Positions 37,621 through 50,183 of a stretch of 64,000 bases of DNA are shown piece by piece. The stretch covers positions 1 through 64,000 of the forward strand of contig JAECUM010001725.1 in the NCBI GenBank assembly GCA_016617855.1, in the 5' to 3' direction. The notes below the pieces were generated by a model. The model did no database searches. It saw nothing but the letters and a program-made list of their open reading frames with translations, and had not been told where the DNA came from. Numbering within the stretch: the stretch's first letter is position 1; every line of letters begins with the position of its first letter. The stretch is from Megalonaias nervosa (taxonomy: Eukaryota; Mollusca; Bivalvia; Unionida; Unionidae). A program made the translations under genes and the position numbers.

Positions 37621-37961
37621 AATGGATGAATTCCCTGGAATGAGTACTAGATAAAAAGTGCAATTGGTTTTTTTGTGGGTTGTGAGGATTCTTTGTTATC
37701 ATATTAAAAGGTTGACTGCATTGATCTGAAGCTCAACAGTGGTAAATATCAGGAACAAAGTATTACAATGTGCCCTAAATTCCTTTGAATAAGTAATAGT
37801 TTATTGTTCATTTGTAAACATGATGACATTTTGATGTTGTCCTCAAATTGCTGTAAGATATTCAAAATTGAAGTTCAAAAGTTTGCAATTCTGGCCACTG
37901 CTAGATATATGTTACCAACTACAGTAAAACTCTGATAACTCGGATATAATTACATGAATAC
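37621..37961 (+). other. probable MTF1 3' untranslated region
   Basis: Sequence after the MTF1 stop. ATTAAA occurs near 37,702 as a possible poly(A) signal, but no clear AATAAA with a downstream GT-rich element is seen before the minisatellite. The transcript end cannot be placed from sequence alone. Confidence 0.35.
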
Positions 37962-39655
37962 TCTGACTCACTCAGATGACTGGCATAATTATAGCATAAA
38001 ACAGTCTTATGTCTGACTCACTCAGATGACTGGCATAGTTATAGCATAAAACAGTCTTATGTCTGACTCACTCAGATGACTGGCATAGTTATGGCATAAA
38101 ACAGTCTTATGTCTGACTCACTCAGATGACTGGCATAGTTATGGCATAAAACAGTCTTATGTCTGACTCAATCAGATGACTGGCATAGTTATGGCATAAA
38201 ACAATCTCATGCCTGCATCACTCAGATGACTGGCATAGTTATGGCATAAAACAGTCTTATGTGTGACTCACTCAGATGACTGGCATAGTTATGGCATAAA
38301 ACAGTCTTATGTCTGACTCACTCAGATGACTGGCATAGTTATGGCATAAAACAGTCTTATGTCTGACTCACTCAGGTGACTGGCATCGTTATGGCATAAA
38401 ACAGTCTCATGCCTGCATTACTCAGGTGACTGGCATAGTTATGGCATAAAACAGTCTTATGTCTGACTCACTCAGATGACTGGCATAGTTATAGCATAAA
38501 ACAGTCTTATGTCTGACTCACTCAGATGACTGGCATAGTTATGGCATAAAACAATCTCATGCCTGCATCACTCAGATGACTGGTATAGTTATAGCATAAA
38601 AGAGTCTCATGCCTGCATCACTCAGGTGACTGGCATAGTTATGGCATAAAACAGTCTTATGGCTGCCTCACTCAGGTGACTGGCATAGTTATGGCATAAA
38701 ACAGTCTTATCTCTGCCTCACTAAGATGACTGGCATAGTTATGGCATAAAACAGTCTCATGCCTGCATCACTCAGGTGACTGGCATAGTTATGGCATAAA
38801 ACAGTCTTATCTCTGCCTCACTCAGATGACTGGCATAGTTATGGCATAAAACAGTCTTATCTCTGCCTCACTCAGATGACTGGCATAGTTACGGCATAAA
38901 ACAGTCTTATGTCTGCATCACTCAAATGACTGGCATAGTTATGGCATAAAACAATCTCATGCCTGCATCACTCAGATGACTGGCATAGTTATGGCATAAA
39001 ACAGTCTCATGCCTGCATCACTCAGATGACTGGCATAGTTATTGCATAAAACAATCTCATGCCTGCATCACTCAGATGACAGGCATATTTATTACATAAA
39101 ACAGTCTCATGCTTGCATCACTCAGATGACTGGCATAGTTATTGCATAAAACAATCTCATGCCTGCATCACTCAGATGACTGGCATAGTTATTGCATAAA
39201 ACAGTCTCATGCCTGCATCACTCAGATGACTGGCATAGTTATCGCATAAAACAATCTCATGCCTGCATCACTCAGATGACTGGCATAGTTATTACATAAA
39301 ACAGTCTCATGCTTGCATCACTCAGATGACTGGCATAGTTATTGCATAAAACAGTCTCATGCCTGCATCTCTCAGATGACTGGCATAGTTATTACATAAA
39401 ACAGTCTCATGCCTGCATCACTCAGATGACTGGCATAGTTATCGCATAAAACAATCTCATGCCTGCATCACTCAGATGACTGGCATAGTTATTACATAAA
39501 ACAGTCTCATGCTTGTATCACTCAGATGACTGGCATAGTTATTGCTTAAAACAGTCTCATGCCTGCATCACTCAGATGACTGGCATAGTTATTACATAAA
39601 ACAGTCTCATTCCTGCATCACTCAGATGACTGGCATAAGTATTGCATAAAACAGT
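37962..39655. repeat. 50-bp minisatellite
   Basis: About 34 units of exactly 50 bp (core ctcagatgactggcatagtt, then atggcataaaacagtcttat and gtctgactca). The register is kept with no length change over 1.7 kb. The left units carry cttatgtctgactca and the right units ctcatgcctgcatca, with intermediate forms near 38,600-38,900. In the right part attgcataaaacaatctcat and attacataaaacagtctcat variants alternate in a higher-order pattern. Confidence 0.95.
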
Positions 39656-39776
39656 TTTTTGATTGCAACCCTTCAAATTCAGAACAGTAGAAAACTCAGA
39701 AAATATTTTGTACATGGTACTTTGAGTTGTCAGTGTCCAACTGTATTTTCCTAGGATATTCATACAGTCTGGGGTG

Positions 39777-40213
39777 TCCACTAAACTGAATGAATTCTTG
39801 TGAAAATGACCAACCACTAAAGTGAATGAATTCTTGTGAAAACAGCCAACCACCAAAGTGAATGAAAATTCTTGTGAAAACAGCCAACACGAAAGTGAAT
39901 GAATTCTTGTGAAAACAGTCAACCACTAAAGTGAATGAATTCTTGTGAAAACAGCCAACCACCAAAGTGAATGAAAATTCTTGTGAAAACAGCCAACACG
40001 AAAGTGAATGAATTCTTGTGAAAACAGTCAACCACTAAAGTGAATGAATTCTTGTGAAAACAGCCAACCACCAAAGTGAATGAAAATTCTTGTGAAAATA
40101 GCCAACACCAAAGTGAATGAAAATTCTTGTGAAAACAGCCAACACCAAAGTGAATGAATTCTTGTGAAAACAGCCAACCACTAAAGTGAATGAATTCTTG
40201 TGAAAACAGCCAT
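39777..40213. repeat. minisatellite of about 36 bp
   Basis: About 12 units built on aaagtgaatgaattcttgtg and aaaacagccaaccacc. A variant reads gaatgaaaattcttgtg and a shorter one ccaacacgaaag. Units group into a higher-order repeat of about 120 bp that is seen twice (near 39,815 and 39,935). The minus-strand open frames 39,572-39,922 and 39,696-40,031 are read-through of this array. Confidence 0.92.
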
Positions 40214-41470
40214 TTGAAACAAATTTTGCTTCACAGTTTGCACATTTTGTACAGCAGAATCTGTTGTTAGAGGAAAGCTGTGTGATTAATCTTGTTCAAA
40301 ATAGACATTCATAACATGGAAGGATACACTTATGCATTACATTAAATCTGTCATATTACATTTTAAGGACAAATATTTTTCGTAAACTTGTCTGGCAGCC
40401 ATGGCTGTGATAGAATGAACTATAATTGTTTTAACTGATACTCTTGCATGGGTATCTACCTTATACTTTACTTAGGTGTACGCTGCAGTTATGACTCTGA
40501 ACTGCCTTAGGGTTTCTGTAAGCGTTAAAATGTAACCTTTACCATGGAGCTATCTGCCTTCATCAGCCAAATTTGAGAGTAGACAATTCATCTTCATAGC
40601 TACAAATTGTTGTCTTTTTTTAAAAGATAAACAAAATGACTCAAGAAAAACACTTTCAATCTAGGGTATAAGCATCAACAAAAATGCTATATTTGCAATA
40701 AACCAAATTTAATTTCTTTAATAATTGTCAAATGCATAACACTTGCTTTTTTTATGCATTTCTTCATTCATTGAAATCATATTTGCTATTCTTTAAAAGT
40801 TGAATCATTTTTCTGTTGATGAACACCTTGTTTGAAATGTTAATTTTCATTTTAAGGGCAGTATCAAAAGTTTAAACATGCACATACAATTCCTTGAAAT
40901 AACTAGAACCACTCTTCTGTCATATCTGTCAATTGCTTATAAATTACTCTAATTTATGCATTTCATCATGTTCAGTTAAATCGTTGTATTGGGCATCATA
41001 TCGATGCTAAATAATTTTCTATTGATGAGAACTGTTTTAGAAAGTTCTTTTCAAATTTATGGCATTGTTCAAGGTATCAACCTAGTCATAAAATGCTGTT
41101 TTATATAACCTGAATCAAATTAATACCCCTTCTCACAAATATATTTAAATTGTTTTGCATTTTTTCCTATTTCATATATCGATCTAGATTTGGTATTATT
41201 AAAAAGCTGAATGGATTTTCTGCGAACTATTCTGTTCTTCAAGAATTTTATTTATTTTGATAAATTGTTGAATGGTAAAATCAAGTATACAGATGTTAAA
41301 GACAAAAACCTTAAATGCCTTGTTTTTCGGTCCCATAAGTCAAAGCATGAGTAGCAGGTACTTCTTAAATTTTTCTTTTTTTCTCTTTTTCTCATAGGTT
41401 TTAATTACTTATCTATAGAACATTATTTTATATCTATATTATTTCTGTACACAAGAATTAAAGAGCTCTG
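40214..41470. other. intergenic, no feature
   Basis: AT-rich intergenic DNA. No gene recognised. Confidence 0.5.
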
Positions 41471-41474
41471 TACC

Positions 41475-41792
41475 ACTCTGGTGGCCTAGTGGTTAGAGCG
41501 TCTGCCTCAGATGCGGGAGGTTGTGGGTTCGATCCCCAGCCGAGTTATACCAAAGATTTACAAAAATGGTACTAACAGCTGCCTCGCTTGGCACTCAGTA
41601 TTAAGAGGTTAGTGTTAGGACTAGTTGGCCTGGTATCAGGATAATGTGACTGGGTGGGACATCACACTACATGTCTGCAGCATGATGCCCCATTGCTAGG
41701 CGTCACTATAAACTGCCACACTGCAGAGACATTGTAGCGATATGACTGAAAAATTGTTAAAGCTTCATTTTAAAAAAAAAATCCAAATCCAA
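41475..41792 (+). mobile_element. tRNA-derived SINE, family 1, copy b
   Basis: Well-preserved copy. A box tggcctagtggttagagcg, B box gggttcgatcccc, body tactaacagctgcctcgctt through ataaactgccacactgcaga, tail aaaaaaaaaatccaaatcc. Matches 3800, 43,708 and 47,301. Confidence 0.85.
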
Positions 41793-42422
41793 ATTAAAGA
41801 GCTGTGTGGCACTTCATTACAAATTCTCATTCTCTCTCTTTCTCTCACTGACAGTGTACTTAGATTGTCAGGTTATCAATTTACAGTGATCTTTCTCAGC
41901 ATGCAGCTTGTCTGAAATCTTGTTTATTTTTGTACCCTGGTAAATTTGTTTAGATAATGTATAAGTTATTGGTCAATTTTGCATCACAGACTGCCAAGCA
42001 AATCTGAATAGTATTGGACTAGTTGTGAATCTGTGTGCTATGCTATGTATCTGCTATGACAGTATTCATGGAAGCCATTAGAGTGAAACATGCTGTAAGT
42101 GATGTCATGTTAGGTTACCAGCATGATGGGATGGTCATCAAACATTGGCCACAGTTAGTCTTATTTGTGACTTGAATTACATACTGAGGCTGGTTGGACT
42201 CTAAGTCTAATTCACAAGAAAATCAAGAAAAAAACCCAGTTGATTTGTTTTCCTGGTAGTCTAGACTTTGCAGATACTGAAAGATTTATAGAACCGAGTT
42301 TTGAACTGCATCATGAAAAATAGAGGGGTTGGGTGTTGTGCCACTCAGAATATAAAGAACTGGAATACTACATAATATGTTGAGTAAATGAATGAAATGC
42401 AGTATGAAAATACATATGGAAG

Positions 42423-42472
<50 letters not shown>

Positions 42473-42725
42473 GCTATGTGAGTCTAATAATAATGATTGA
42501 TCCAAACTATTACAAACACCATTTCTAGGAATAGTCAATCTGCTAAAAACTCAAACATGTCTCTAAACAGAATCAGTAGCATAGCAAGAGTACACATGTT
42601 TCTGTATCTCTTTTAATGTAGTGTCATGAAATCTTGAATGTGGCTGAAACAGACTTGACTTGGATGACAAGAAACTTGTAATGAAGCATGTAAGTGTATA
42701 TAATATGCACAATTTTTAGATTTTA

Positions 42726-42777
<52 letters not shown>

Positions 42778-43707
42778 AAGTGATACAGTCAGAAGAGATA
42801 CCAACTTCTCTCAAATAATCATGCTTGTAAAGTTATCTGAGCAGTTGTTTTTATTTTTCAATGTTAAATTATGCATCATACCTGTGATCTATAACCATTC
42901 TATGTTAGAATGGAGAAAAGTTCATATATGTAACTAATTATACCATATTATGGTAGGATGGAATAACAAATTCATGCCATTCTTTAATGGAGTGGAATAA
43001 AGAATTTATACCAGATTTTCTTGGTTTTTGCTTGTGTTTGGAATTGGACTACATCTGTGAAAGAACCACATCTTTCAAAGTGCTATCTGGTTTTTTTTAG
43101 CAGTCACCTAGGTCAGGTCAGGACACATCGGGAGATTTCCACTATCTAGTCAGGAGTTTTGACCTCAAAAAGGGGAACATTTTCACCAAACCAATTTTTA
43201 GCATGCAGATGATTAAAAATTACAACAGTCCTCGGAGTTTCGGAGATAATGTTATGTTACTGGATTCATATTTCCTCTTGAGTCAGCCTGAACTTTCCTC
43301 AGAATGGAAAATGGCCATTTTTTGTGTGTCTACTGAGTCCACCAAGAAGTTGAAATTGTTTCCTGCCTGTGGGTAGATTCAGTTCTGTCTGCCAGAACTG
43401 CTCATGATTGGTACTGTATGGATTTAATGTTGTTTTATTGTCAGTATTATTCTTCACATGATGCACAAATGCAAACATTATAACATCACACTCTTTGTAA
43501 TTTAAGCCTAATTGGCAGACACCATTGTTGTCATCATTATCATCACTATCAACCCAGTCTTTAATAATAACAATTAAATCCGGGAAACGATTATCACTCG
43601 CTAGTACAGTATTATAGACAAGGACTGATACACCATTCATCCAGGGCGTTATTGCAGTTGGCGACGTACTTTAGTTTGGTATACATTTATGTTTACAAAG
43701 GATTAAC
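41793..43707. other. intergenic with two (TA)n tracts
   Basis: (TA)n microsatellites lie at about 42,425-42,470 and 42,728-42,771. A minus-strand open frame at 43,299-43,640 (113 codons) has no recognisable domain. Nothing else supported. Confidence 0.55.
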
Positions 43708-44025
43708 CACTCCGGTGGCCTAGTGGTTAGAGCGGATGCGGGAGGTCATGGGTTCGATCCCCGGCCAAGTCATACCAAAGACTTACAAAAATGGTACTAA
43801 CAGCTGCCTCACTTGGCACTCAGCATTAAGAGGTTAGTGTTAGGACTGGTTGGCCTGGTGTCAGGATAATGTGACTGGGCGGGACATCATGCTACATGTC
43901 TGCAGCATGATACCCTAGTGCTAGATCTCACTATAAACTGTCACACTGCAGACATCATAGCGATATGACTGAAAAATTGTTAGAGCTACGTTAAAAATCC
44001 AAATCACACACACACACACACACAA
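43708..44025 (+). mobile_element. tRNA-derived SINE, family 1, copy c
   Basis: Same family as 41,475. Part of the tRNA anticodon region is missing: gttagagcg is followed directly by gatgcgggagg. The B box gggttcgatcccc is intact. The tail is aaaatccaaatca followed by (CA)n. Confidence 0.85.
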
Positions 44026-45533
44026 AGGATTAATCAAGGGCAATGGTGTTTAAATAGCTTGTACAATGCAGTTGTTCACATTAGCGTTGAATGCATATTT
44101 TGCATAAAAATCATGGTTGCTGGTTGTGTTCTACAGATGGTGACTTATGCCTGAATATAAATAGAATAAATTATTATTATTATACAGTTAAAATTATGAT
44201 TTCTTTTGAAGAATAAAATTAATCGCTATGTGAGTAATTTTTGCCCATTTGCATGACAACTTTTGTATTTTCAGAATTGGGGAGCATTATTTTGAATAGA
44301 TCTGGAAAATGATCTGGAATCAAAAGTGTTCAGCTATAAATTTGGCAAGTAGTTTCTTGGCACATATAACTTTATCCGCATTTGTTGTTCTGGTTAATTT
44401 GTTTTTATGAGATATTGTTTCTGCATGATGTCTGATGTCATTCTTTCCACCCTAACAGACTTTAAAATTGGCTTTACAGGAAAAGCAGAATAAATATTCA
44501 TGTCCCTTTGAATTTGATTGCAACTACTGAAATTGAAGTTTACAAAACAGGATTGAACTTTGTATGATATTTTAGTTGCTTGGAATTTGGTGTTTTGGTG
44601 TCGGCATGCTTAGACATCACAATAAACTTTGAAGACCAAAGAAAAACTGACCGTTTTATGCCACTTGTGCTCTTGAGTAATTCAACCATAATCAATTAAC
44701 ATCTTTAATCCTGTCCAAATTACTTTTGATCATACATAGTATAAACTCTAATCCATCTTGACAAGCATCAAAGCAGAACAAACCTTGTAGAGAGATTAAA
44801 AGTAATGTTTGTTGTTTTATGCTGACTGAGCTCTTTAGTATCCCAACCATAATTAATTAACATCTTTTTATCCTTTCGGAACTACTTGTAGTATAATCCA
44901 CCTTGACGAACTTCAAACAATGAAGCCAGCTGACCAGGAACAAAGGGTGCAATTAGCAACTACACTGTCTTTCTCTGCTTGAGATGGTTCACAGTCTTGT
45001 GATGACAGGCAGTATTACCAAATTTACTACTCTGAAACCAAAATGCGACAAAATTATTTTGTGTATGCGTGAGATTTCAGTGAGGGACAGGATTACACCC
45101 CTAAACTTGGAAAAGAAATCATCCAATGCTGTAGGTTCACATGTAGGAATCTTGTAACACATATTTTCGTTTGTTTCTAGGATAAATAGGACCTGACTTT
45201 TCTCACTGATTATTTTCTTGTTTTTGTACCCCTTAAATATGTAGTGTAGTAAGGCTATGCACTGTGACCATTTTAGAAATATGTTGTGGAACTTGCTCTT
45301 GGACAGCACTGCCATAGATACTGCATTCCATTTATTGAAAGGACTTGCTATTCTGCATGTTACCTCAGTTTTGCACAATGTCTTTTCAAGGACTTCATGG
45401 ATTGAAACCAAATTTAGTATGAATTTTAATATTGGAAAGACTTGCGTCATGTTCTGTTTTCAACAGTTGAGTGAGTTGTCCTTGCATAAATTTGAACTTT
45501 AGTTATTCAACAAAGACTATTTTCAGTTGCACC

Positions 45534-45536
<3 letters not shown>
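44026..45536. other. intergenic, unexplained overlapping frames
   Basis: A 153-codon minus-strand frame (44,989-45,450) overlaps an 81-codon plus-strand frame (45,257-45,502). Neither shows a domain or splice context I recognise. The rest is AT-rich. Confidence 0.4.

Positions 45537-45602
<66 letters not shown>
45537..45602. repeat. (TA)n microsatellite
   Basis: About 32 uninterrupted TA repeats, the longest of the four TA tracts in the window. Confidence 0.95.
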
Positions 45603-45603
<1 letters not shown>

Positions 45604-46416
45604 GTTATGAAAACTTTATTCACTGGATTTGACATTTTTCCAGAAAATTCAGTTCAGTTCTGTTAAACCTGATAAATACGCAGTTCGTAGAAACATTGCA
45701 TCTTTTGGTGACCTAGATTTCAGGGCCGGTTTCAGCTCTGTTGTAAACAACTTTTATAATTTTTTTTATTATTGAATCTTATAGTAAGATTCATTCAGTA
45801 CAATCGAATCTGTACATGGCCTACGTGATAACTGACATAATAATGTTACTACGTCGCTTGAAAGGAAGTGATTACGTGACCTATCAGGTGGTCCGTTCTG
45901 CATTGTAAGTAGGCTTAAAACCTGTTCCATAGTGATTTCTAGTCAGTCGTAATTCATACCTTCGGGCTCAAAGGTATTATTTTTGTTGTTGCCAGTCTGA
46001 ATTGAGTTTTTATTTAAAAATAATTTATTTTCTGTGGAGACTTTATCTAGTGCTCATCAGAATTCTTGGACAAAGACATTTACTGAAAATTATTCAGAAT
46101 TCTGAAGCCAGAATGTTATTCTTGGTGATTCAACAAGGAACTGCTGACACGACAACACAAAACAGGTTATAGAAGATGTCATTGCCTTCCATCTTGGAAC
46201 TTCATCGGGATTCGAACTTTGATTCATTTAGAACTTTTTAGTGATAGGACTTATATTTTTAATTATTGGATTAATTTTTGGATTTGATTCATAAACCATA
46301 AGTCCTTTTTCATATTTTTACCTTGTTTTTCTAGAGAAATAAATTTTGTTAAATTTACAAAGCTTGTTGGCTTCACTCTTTTCTTTGTTACTTTTATATG
46401 AGCCTAGACACGTAAC
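45603..46416. mobile_element. possible solo LTR
   Basis: Runs from tgttatgaaaac to cacgtaaca, giving TG...CA ends with a short terminal inverted repeat (TGTTA/TAACA). It has an AATAAA near 46,339 followed by a T-rich stretch, as in an LTR with its poly(A) signal. No target-site duplication, internal domain or second copy is seen, so this is tentative. Confidence 0.3.
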
Positions 46417-46870
46417 AAGTGTTACTGGTAGATGCATCTTCTCCTAATACTTGTAGAGCTTGGAATCTATTTCTCACTTCAATGGTGAAGGCAGTCGTCA
46501 TGGTGACATCTTGTAGCTTCACAACATTGAAACGTCTTTGTATGGATGTATTGATGCTTGCCCTTCTTAACTTGAGCTTCACATGTGCCGTCACAAGGTG
46601 GAGATCACTACCCACATCAGCCACTCTCCTCACTTACATATCTTGCAGGCTGCATCTCCATGCACCATTTAGCATCAGATGGTTAATCTGATTCTTGTTA
46701 CTGCTGTTTGGTGAACACCATGTAAGCTTGTGTATCTTTTGGTTTGGAATGAGAGTCCCTCCAATGACCAGATTGTTCATGGAGCAAAACTTAAATCTTT
46801 CAGCGTTGTCATTTATGTTACCACACCTGTATCTCCCCATAATCCAATCATAATATGTGCTAATCATATA
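46394..46870 (-). pseudogene. LINE endonuclease remnant
   Basis: Minus-strand fragments resembling the endonuclease domain of a non-LTR retrotransposon. One frame (46,634-46,867) includes NDNAERFKFCSMNNLVIGGT and then KNQINHLMLNGAWRCSL. The next (46,394-46,633) includes VADVGSDLHLVTAHVKLKLR. The GGT-L-KNQI-H-N-W-SL and DVGSDHxLV arrangement is typical of this endonuclease family. The two pieces are in different frames and there are no flanking intact domains. Truncated and dead. Confidence 0.7.
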
Positions 46871-47300
46871 TTAACTTATTCATTTGTGGCATTTACTTAA
46901 GATACCCAGATGACAATTCCTTTGTAGTTTTTCACTGGTTGTCTTTTACATGTATCAATTGGGATTACTAACTAGTCACTCCACTGTTTTTCAACTTACT
47001 GAACTGTATCATAATATTTGTAAGTCACTGGAACAAACTCAGCATTGTAATAGATCATAAAAATATGTAGTTTTTACAAAATCCAAGGAAAGACTAAAAA
47101 TTACAATTTGGACGGTTGTAATTTAAAAGTATGTGTCCCACATTCAGAATGTTGATTCATGACAAGTGCATGTTTACCGAGATAAATTAAAATTTAAGCA
47201 GAAAGGTTATATGTATCGGCCAATTTATTTCTAGGAAAATGAAGGTCATCATTAATATTGAAATATGACTTGCTGAATCAAATTCTAATAATATAAATGG
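46871..47300. other. intergenic; inverted match to 48,355-48,435
   Basis: Bases 46,930-47,015 read in reverse complement as attatgatacagttcagtaa, then gttgaaaaacagtggagtga. They match 48,359-48,435, so this is probably part of the same LINE family in the opposite orientation. No other feature. Confidence 0.5.
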
Positions 47301-47622
47301 ACTGCTCTGGTGGCTTAAGTGGTTAGAGCATCTATCTCGGATGCAGGAGGTAGCAGGTTTGAACCCTAGCTAAGTCATACCAAAGACTTACCAAATGATA
47401 CTAGCAGCTGCCTCGCTTGGTGTTCAGCATCAAGAGGTTAGTGTTAGGACTGGTCGACCTAGTGTCAGGATAATGTGACTGGGTGGGACATGATGCCATA
47501 TGTCTGTGGCATGATGCTCCAGTGCTAAACATCACTATAAACTGCCACACTGCAGACATCGTAGCGGTATGACTGAAATTGTTTTAAAGCTATGTTAAAA
47601 ATCCAAATCACACACACATAAT
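47301..47622 (+). mobile_element. tRNA-derived SINE, family 1, copy d
   Basis: A box ggcttaagtggttagagca, B box ggtttgaaccct, and the same body and (CA)n-type tail as the other family 1 copies. It is more diverged than copies b and c. Confidence 0.82.
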
Positions 47623-48354
47623 ATATATGTAAGTGATATCACAGAGCGAAAGAAAACAGAATCTCAGTGAAATTTTACACTGTCTCAATGTTGTCTGATT
47701 CTTTCAACGAACATCCATTCCAGACTACACAAACATATTCAGAAACGGGCCTGATACAAGTTATATACAGTTTTGATGAAATTTGCCTGCTACGTTTGTA
47801 TTTAAATTTTCGAAGACTGACTACTCGAGGCGATGCTATTTTTCAAATGCTATCAGTATGACAAGTCCATTTTATATTTACTGACAGTAGTACTCCAGGA
47901 TGAAAATGAAAATACAAATACTTATTAAGATAAGTGTTTTCAAAACCAAGTTGAGGAATATTGATTACTTATTCGTAAAAAAAAAAAATATATTTTTATT
48001 TAAACTTTCGAAGTTATTGCTTGGACCATTTATACAGTTGTATTAGATCATTATTTGTGAGTAGTTCTATTTCAACATAATGATGACATAAATAAAGCAC
48101 TCTGCAAAGAGACGGATGAGAGAACTCGTACCATCGGCAATTTCGTTTACCTAGATTAAAAACAAGAGAGGCGCCAATACGGATCCTTATCGTAAACCAG
48201 CATTTATATCTCATTAACAAGTATCACGCAAAAGGACCATTTTTTTTTTTCTATTACTGATATAATTTTAAACCATTTCATCAGATTGCCTGAAAAAAAA
48301 AATCGTATCTTTTTTAAAAAAAACAAAATGCTAAGTTTGCTCTAGTGACTTACA
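47623..48354. other. intergenic, no feature
   Basis: AT-rich with A- and T-runs. No gene recognised. Confidence 0.5.
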
Positions 48355-48650
48355 TATATTATGATACAGTTCAATAGTTGAAAAACAGTGGAGTGACTGG
48401 GTAAGAATCCTGATTGATACTTGTAAAAGACAATCGATATTACGAAAACATGGACTTGAGGAGCGTGCAGATTTCAGAAAAGGTTATAGCACAGTAGAAC
48501 ATATCTTCAATTTAAAATGGTTTATTTATTTGTATTTCTGCAGAGGTAGGAAATTATATTATGCCTTTATTGATTATTGAACGTTAAATCATGTGTTGGG
48601 GTTATCTCACAGTGTTTTGACTGCTTAAAACAACTGAAAGCAATCTACCA
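48355..48650 (+). pseudogene. LINE reverse transcriptase remnant
   Basis: Broken plus-strand coding remnant. ADFRKGYSTVEHIFNLKW and RGRKLYYAFIDY correspond to the QxGFRKGxSTxDxIFxLxx and KxFDxV-proximal blocks of non-LTR reverse transcriptases. Stops and small indels interrupt it on either side. It may belong to the same LINE family as 46,394-47,015, which lies in the other orientation. Confidence 0.65.
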
Positions 48651-49461
48651 AAGAACTATCATTGTGATTCCACGGTAATGAGCCTAATTGCATAGGTTTC
48701 TTTAATTCTTATAAAGGGCAAACGATTCTCTCAGAACAACTACTGCAGACCATGCCAATATTAATATAATATTTAACATTTTTTAGGAAGTGATTGTATT
48801 TTCCCTTGGAATACTTAAATTTATTCATAGTGTGACTATTTCAGCATGCTTTGTTATATTTCAGCAACGAAGTAGCTTTAGCAGCTCCCTGATATCAATA
48901 ATAAGAACAAAGGCATCCTTCTCCACCAGATTTAGTTTCTTAAAGTGTTCCAGTAGTGTCTTTACTGTAATAGTTATTTATCATCTACTGAGTTTATATT
49001 GTGCTAATTTTCAATCAGCAAAGACCTATACACATCGTGGTCCGTACTCGCCACGTCTTATTATTTTGTTGATGAAAAGCATTTATGTGATCTAAGCTGC
49101 TTATCAATTATTTTCTTTACTCATTGCATTTCTCTAGCTTCTCGTAGCTTTGTTTTAGACTTTTAGTACCATGCCTGCGTTTTGCCTGATGAAAAATATC
49201 GTTTCTTATATAGGAGTCTCGGTAGATAAAAGACTCGCGACCGAAGGTGTGCGGCTTCGAATTAGCTGGATCAGACTGAATCAGCAACTGGTCTGACCTT
49301 GACACTGGCACTTTACTCCAATCGCCTCGGTACCAAATAATCTACTTTTGTTGCTGTGACATAAAGCACCAAACATACCTATCCTTTTAATATAACAATC
49401 TCTGTTGATCCATGTCTGGAGAGACATGAGAGATACACAGGCTACACGGGAGTAATTCATA
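48651..49461. other. intergenic, left of the viral gene clusters
   Basis: AT-rich. Open frames 48,790-49,095 and 49,117-49,311 (minus) have no recognised domain. No terminal inverted repeat marking an element boundary could be identified. Confidence 0.45.
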
Positions 49462-50179
49462 TCAAATCACAGTTGATGAAACTGCAAACAGTATATAATC
49501 CTGAACAGGTACCCCTGTGGTCCCGGATCCGCTTTCATAACTGCAACGGATGACGTCACAGGTTAAATTGATCTGCATCGTTGAGGTGATTCTTGCAATG
49601 TCAGGCGTGATATGATCCCATGGGTAAAAATCGTTTATCATCTGGAATGTCGTCAGGACAACCTGACACTTTTCTTATTGACGACCATTTAGTGCCACAT
49701 ACGGTGCTGAATCGATCAAGATGACAGAGCTGAGATTGAGCTGATGTTCACGTATAGAAATGTTTAGTGTCATTGCCGGTCACCAATGAAATTCTTCGTC
49801 GAATTTCTTCATTGATCGATTTCATGTCGTACACTCCTGATGGAAGTTCAGTATTATTCCAAGTGGCATCACTGTCTGCTGAAAACAACAATGAGTTCTT
49901 TGCACCAACACCATCCAACGTTCGTGATCGGATATAAGGCCAAATGTGATAAACTCGCAATGACGCTAATGCAGTTTCGAGTGTGCTTGATTCACCATTA
50001 GTAACAGGTGTAGAAAAAGTCACATTACGTTCCGTTTTCGTTGATGAGATTGTAATCATCACGGTAATGCTCTGTTGCATCCCAGCATAGATTTCGCGAT
50101 AACCACGAAGTGTTTCGATCAACTCAGACCTCATTGTCAGTGTCGTAATATACGTCATTGATGTCTTCAACAAGTTCAT
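49462..50179 (-). pseudogene. region A: capsid-associated (penton-like) protein, broken
   Basis: Minus-strand gene remnant of an endogenous mid-size DNA virus, Maverick/Polinton or adintovirus type. The 143-codon first segment contains ELPSGVYDMKSINEEI, equivalent to KLPQGAYTITDLNKTI in the penton-like protein at 58,087. It holds the same place after the ATPase and coiled-coil genes, so I call it a minor-capsid or penton-like protein. A frame change near 49,750 and an in-frame TAA near 49,680 separate it from a second open segment ending at 49,462. Its sequence differs strongly from the region B protein, which points to another lineage. A different virion protein sharing only this motif is the alternative. 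Confidence 0.55.
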
Positions 50180-50183
50180 GCAT

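Noticed and set aside
39572..40031. Two minus-strand frames of over 110 codons with repeated SFTLVVGCFHKN-like units
   Set aside because: They are read-through of the 36-bp minisatellite; the period is a multiple of three, so frames stay open by default.
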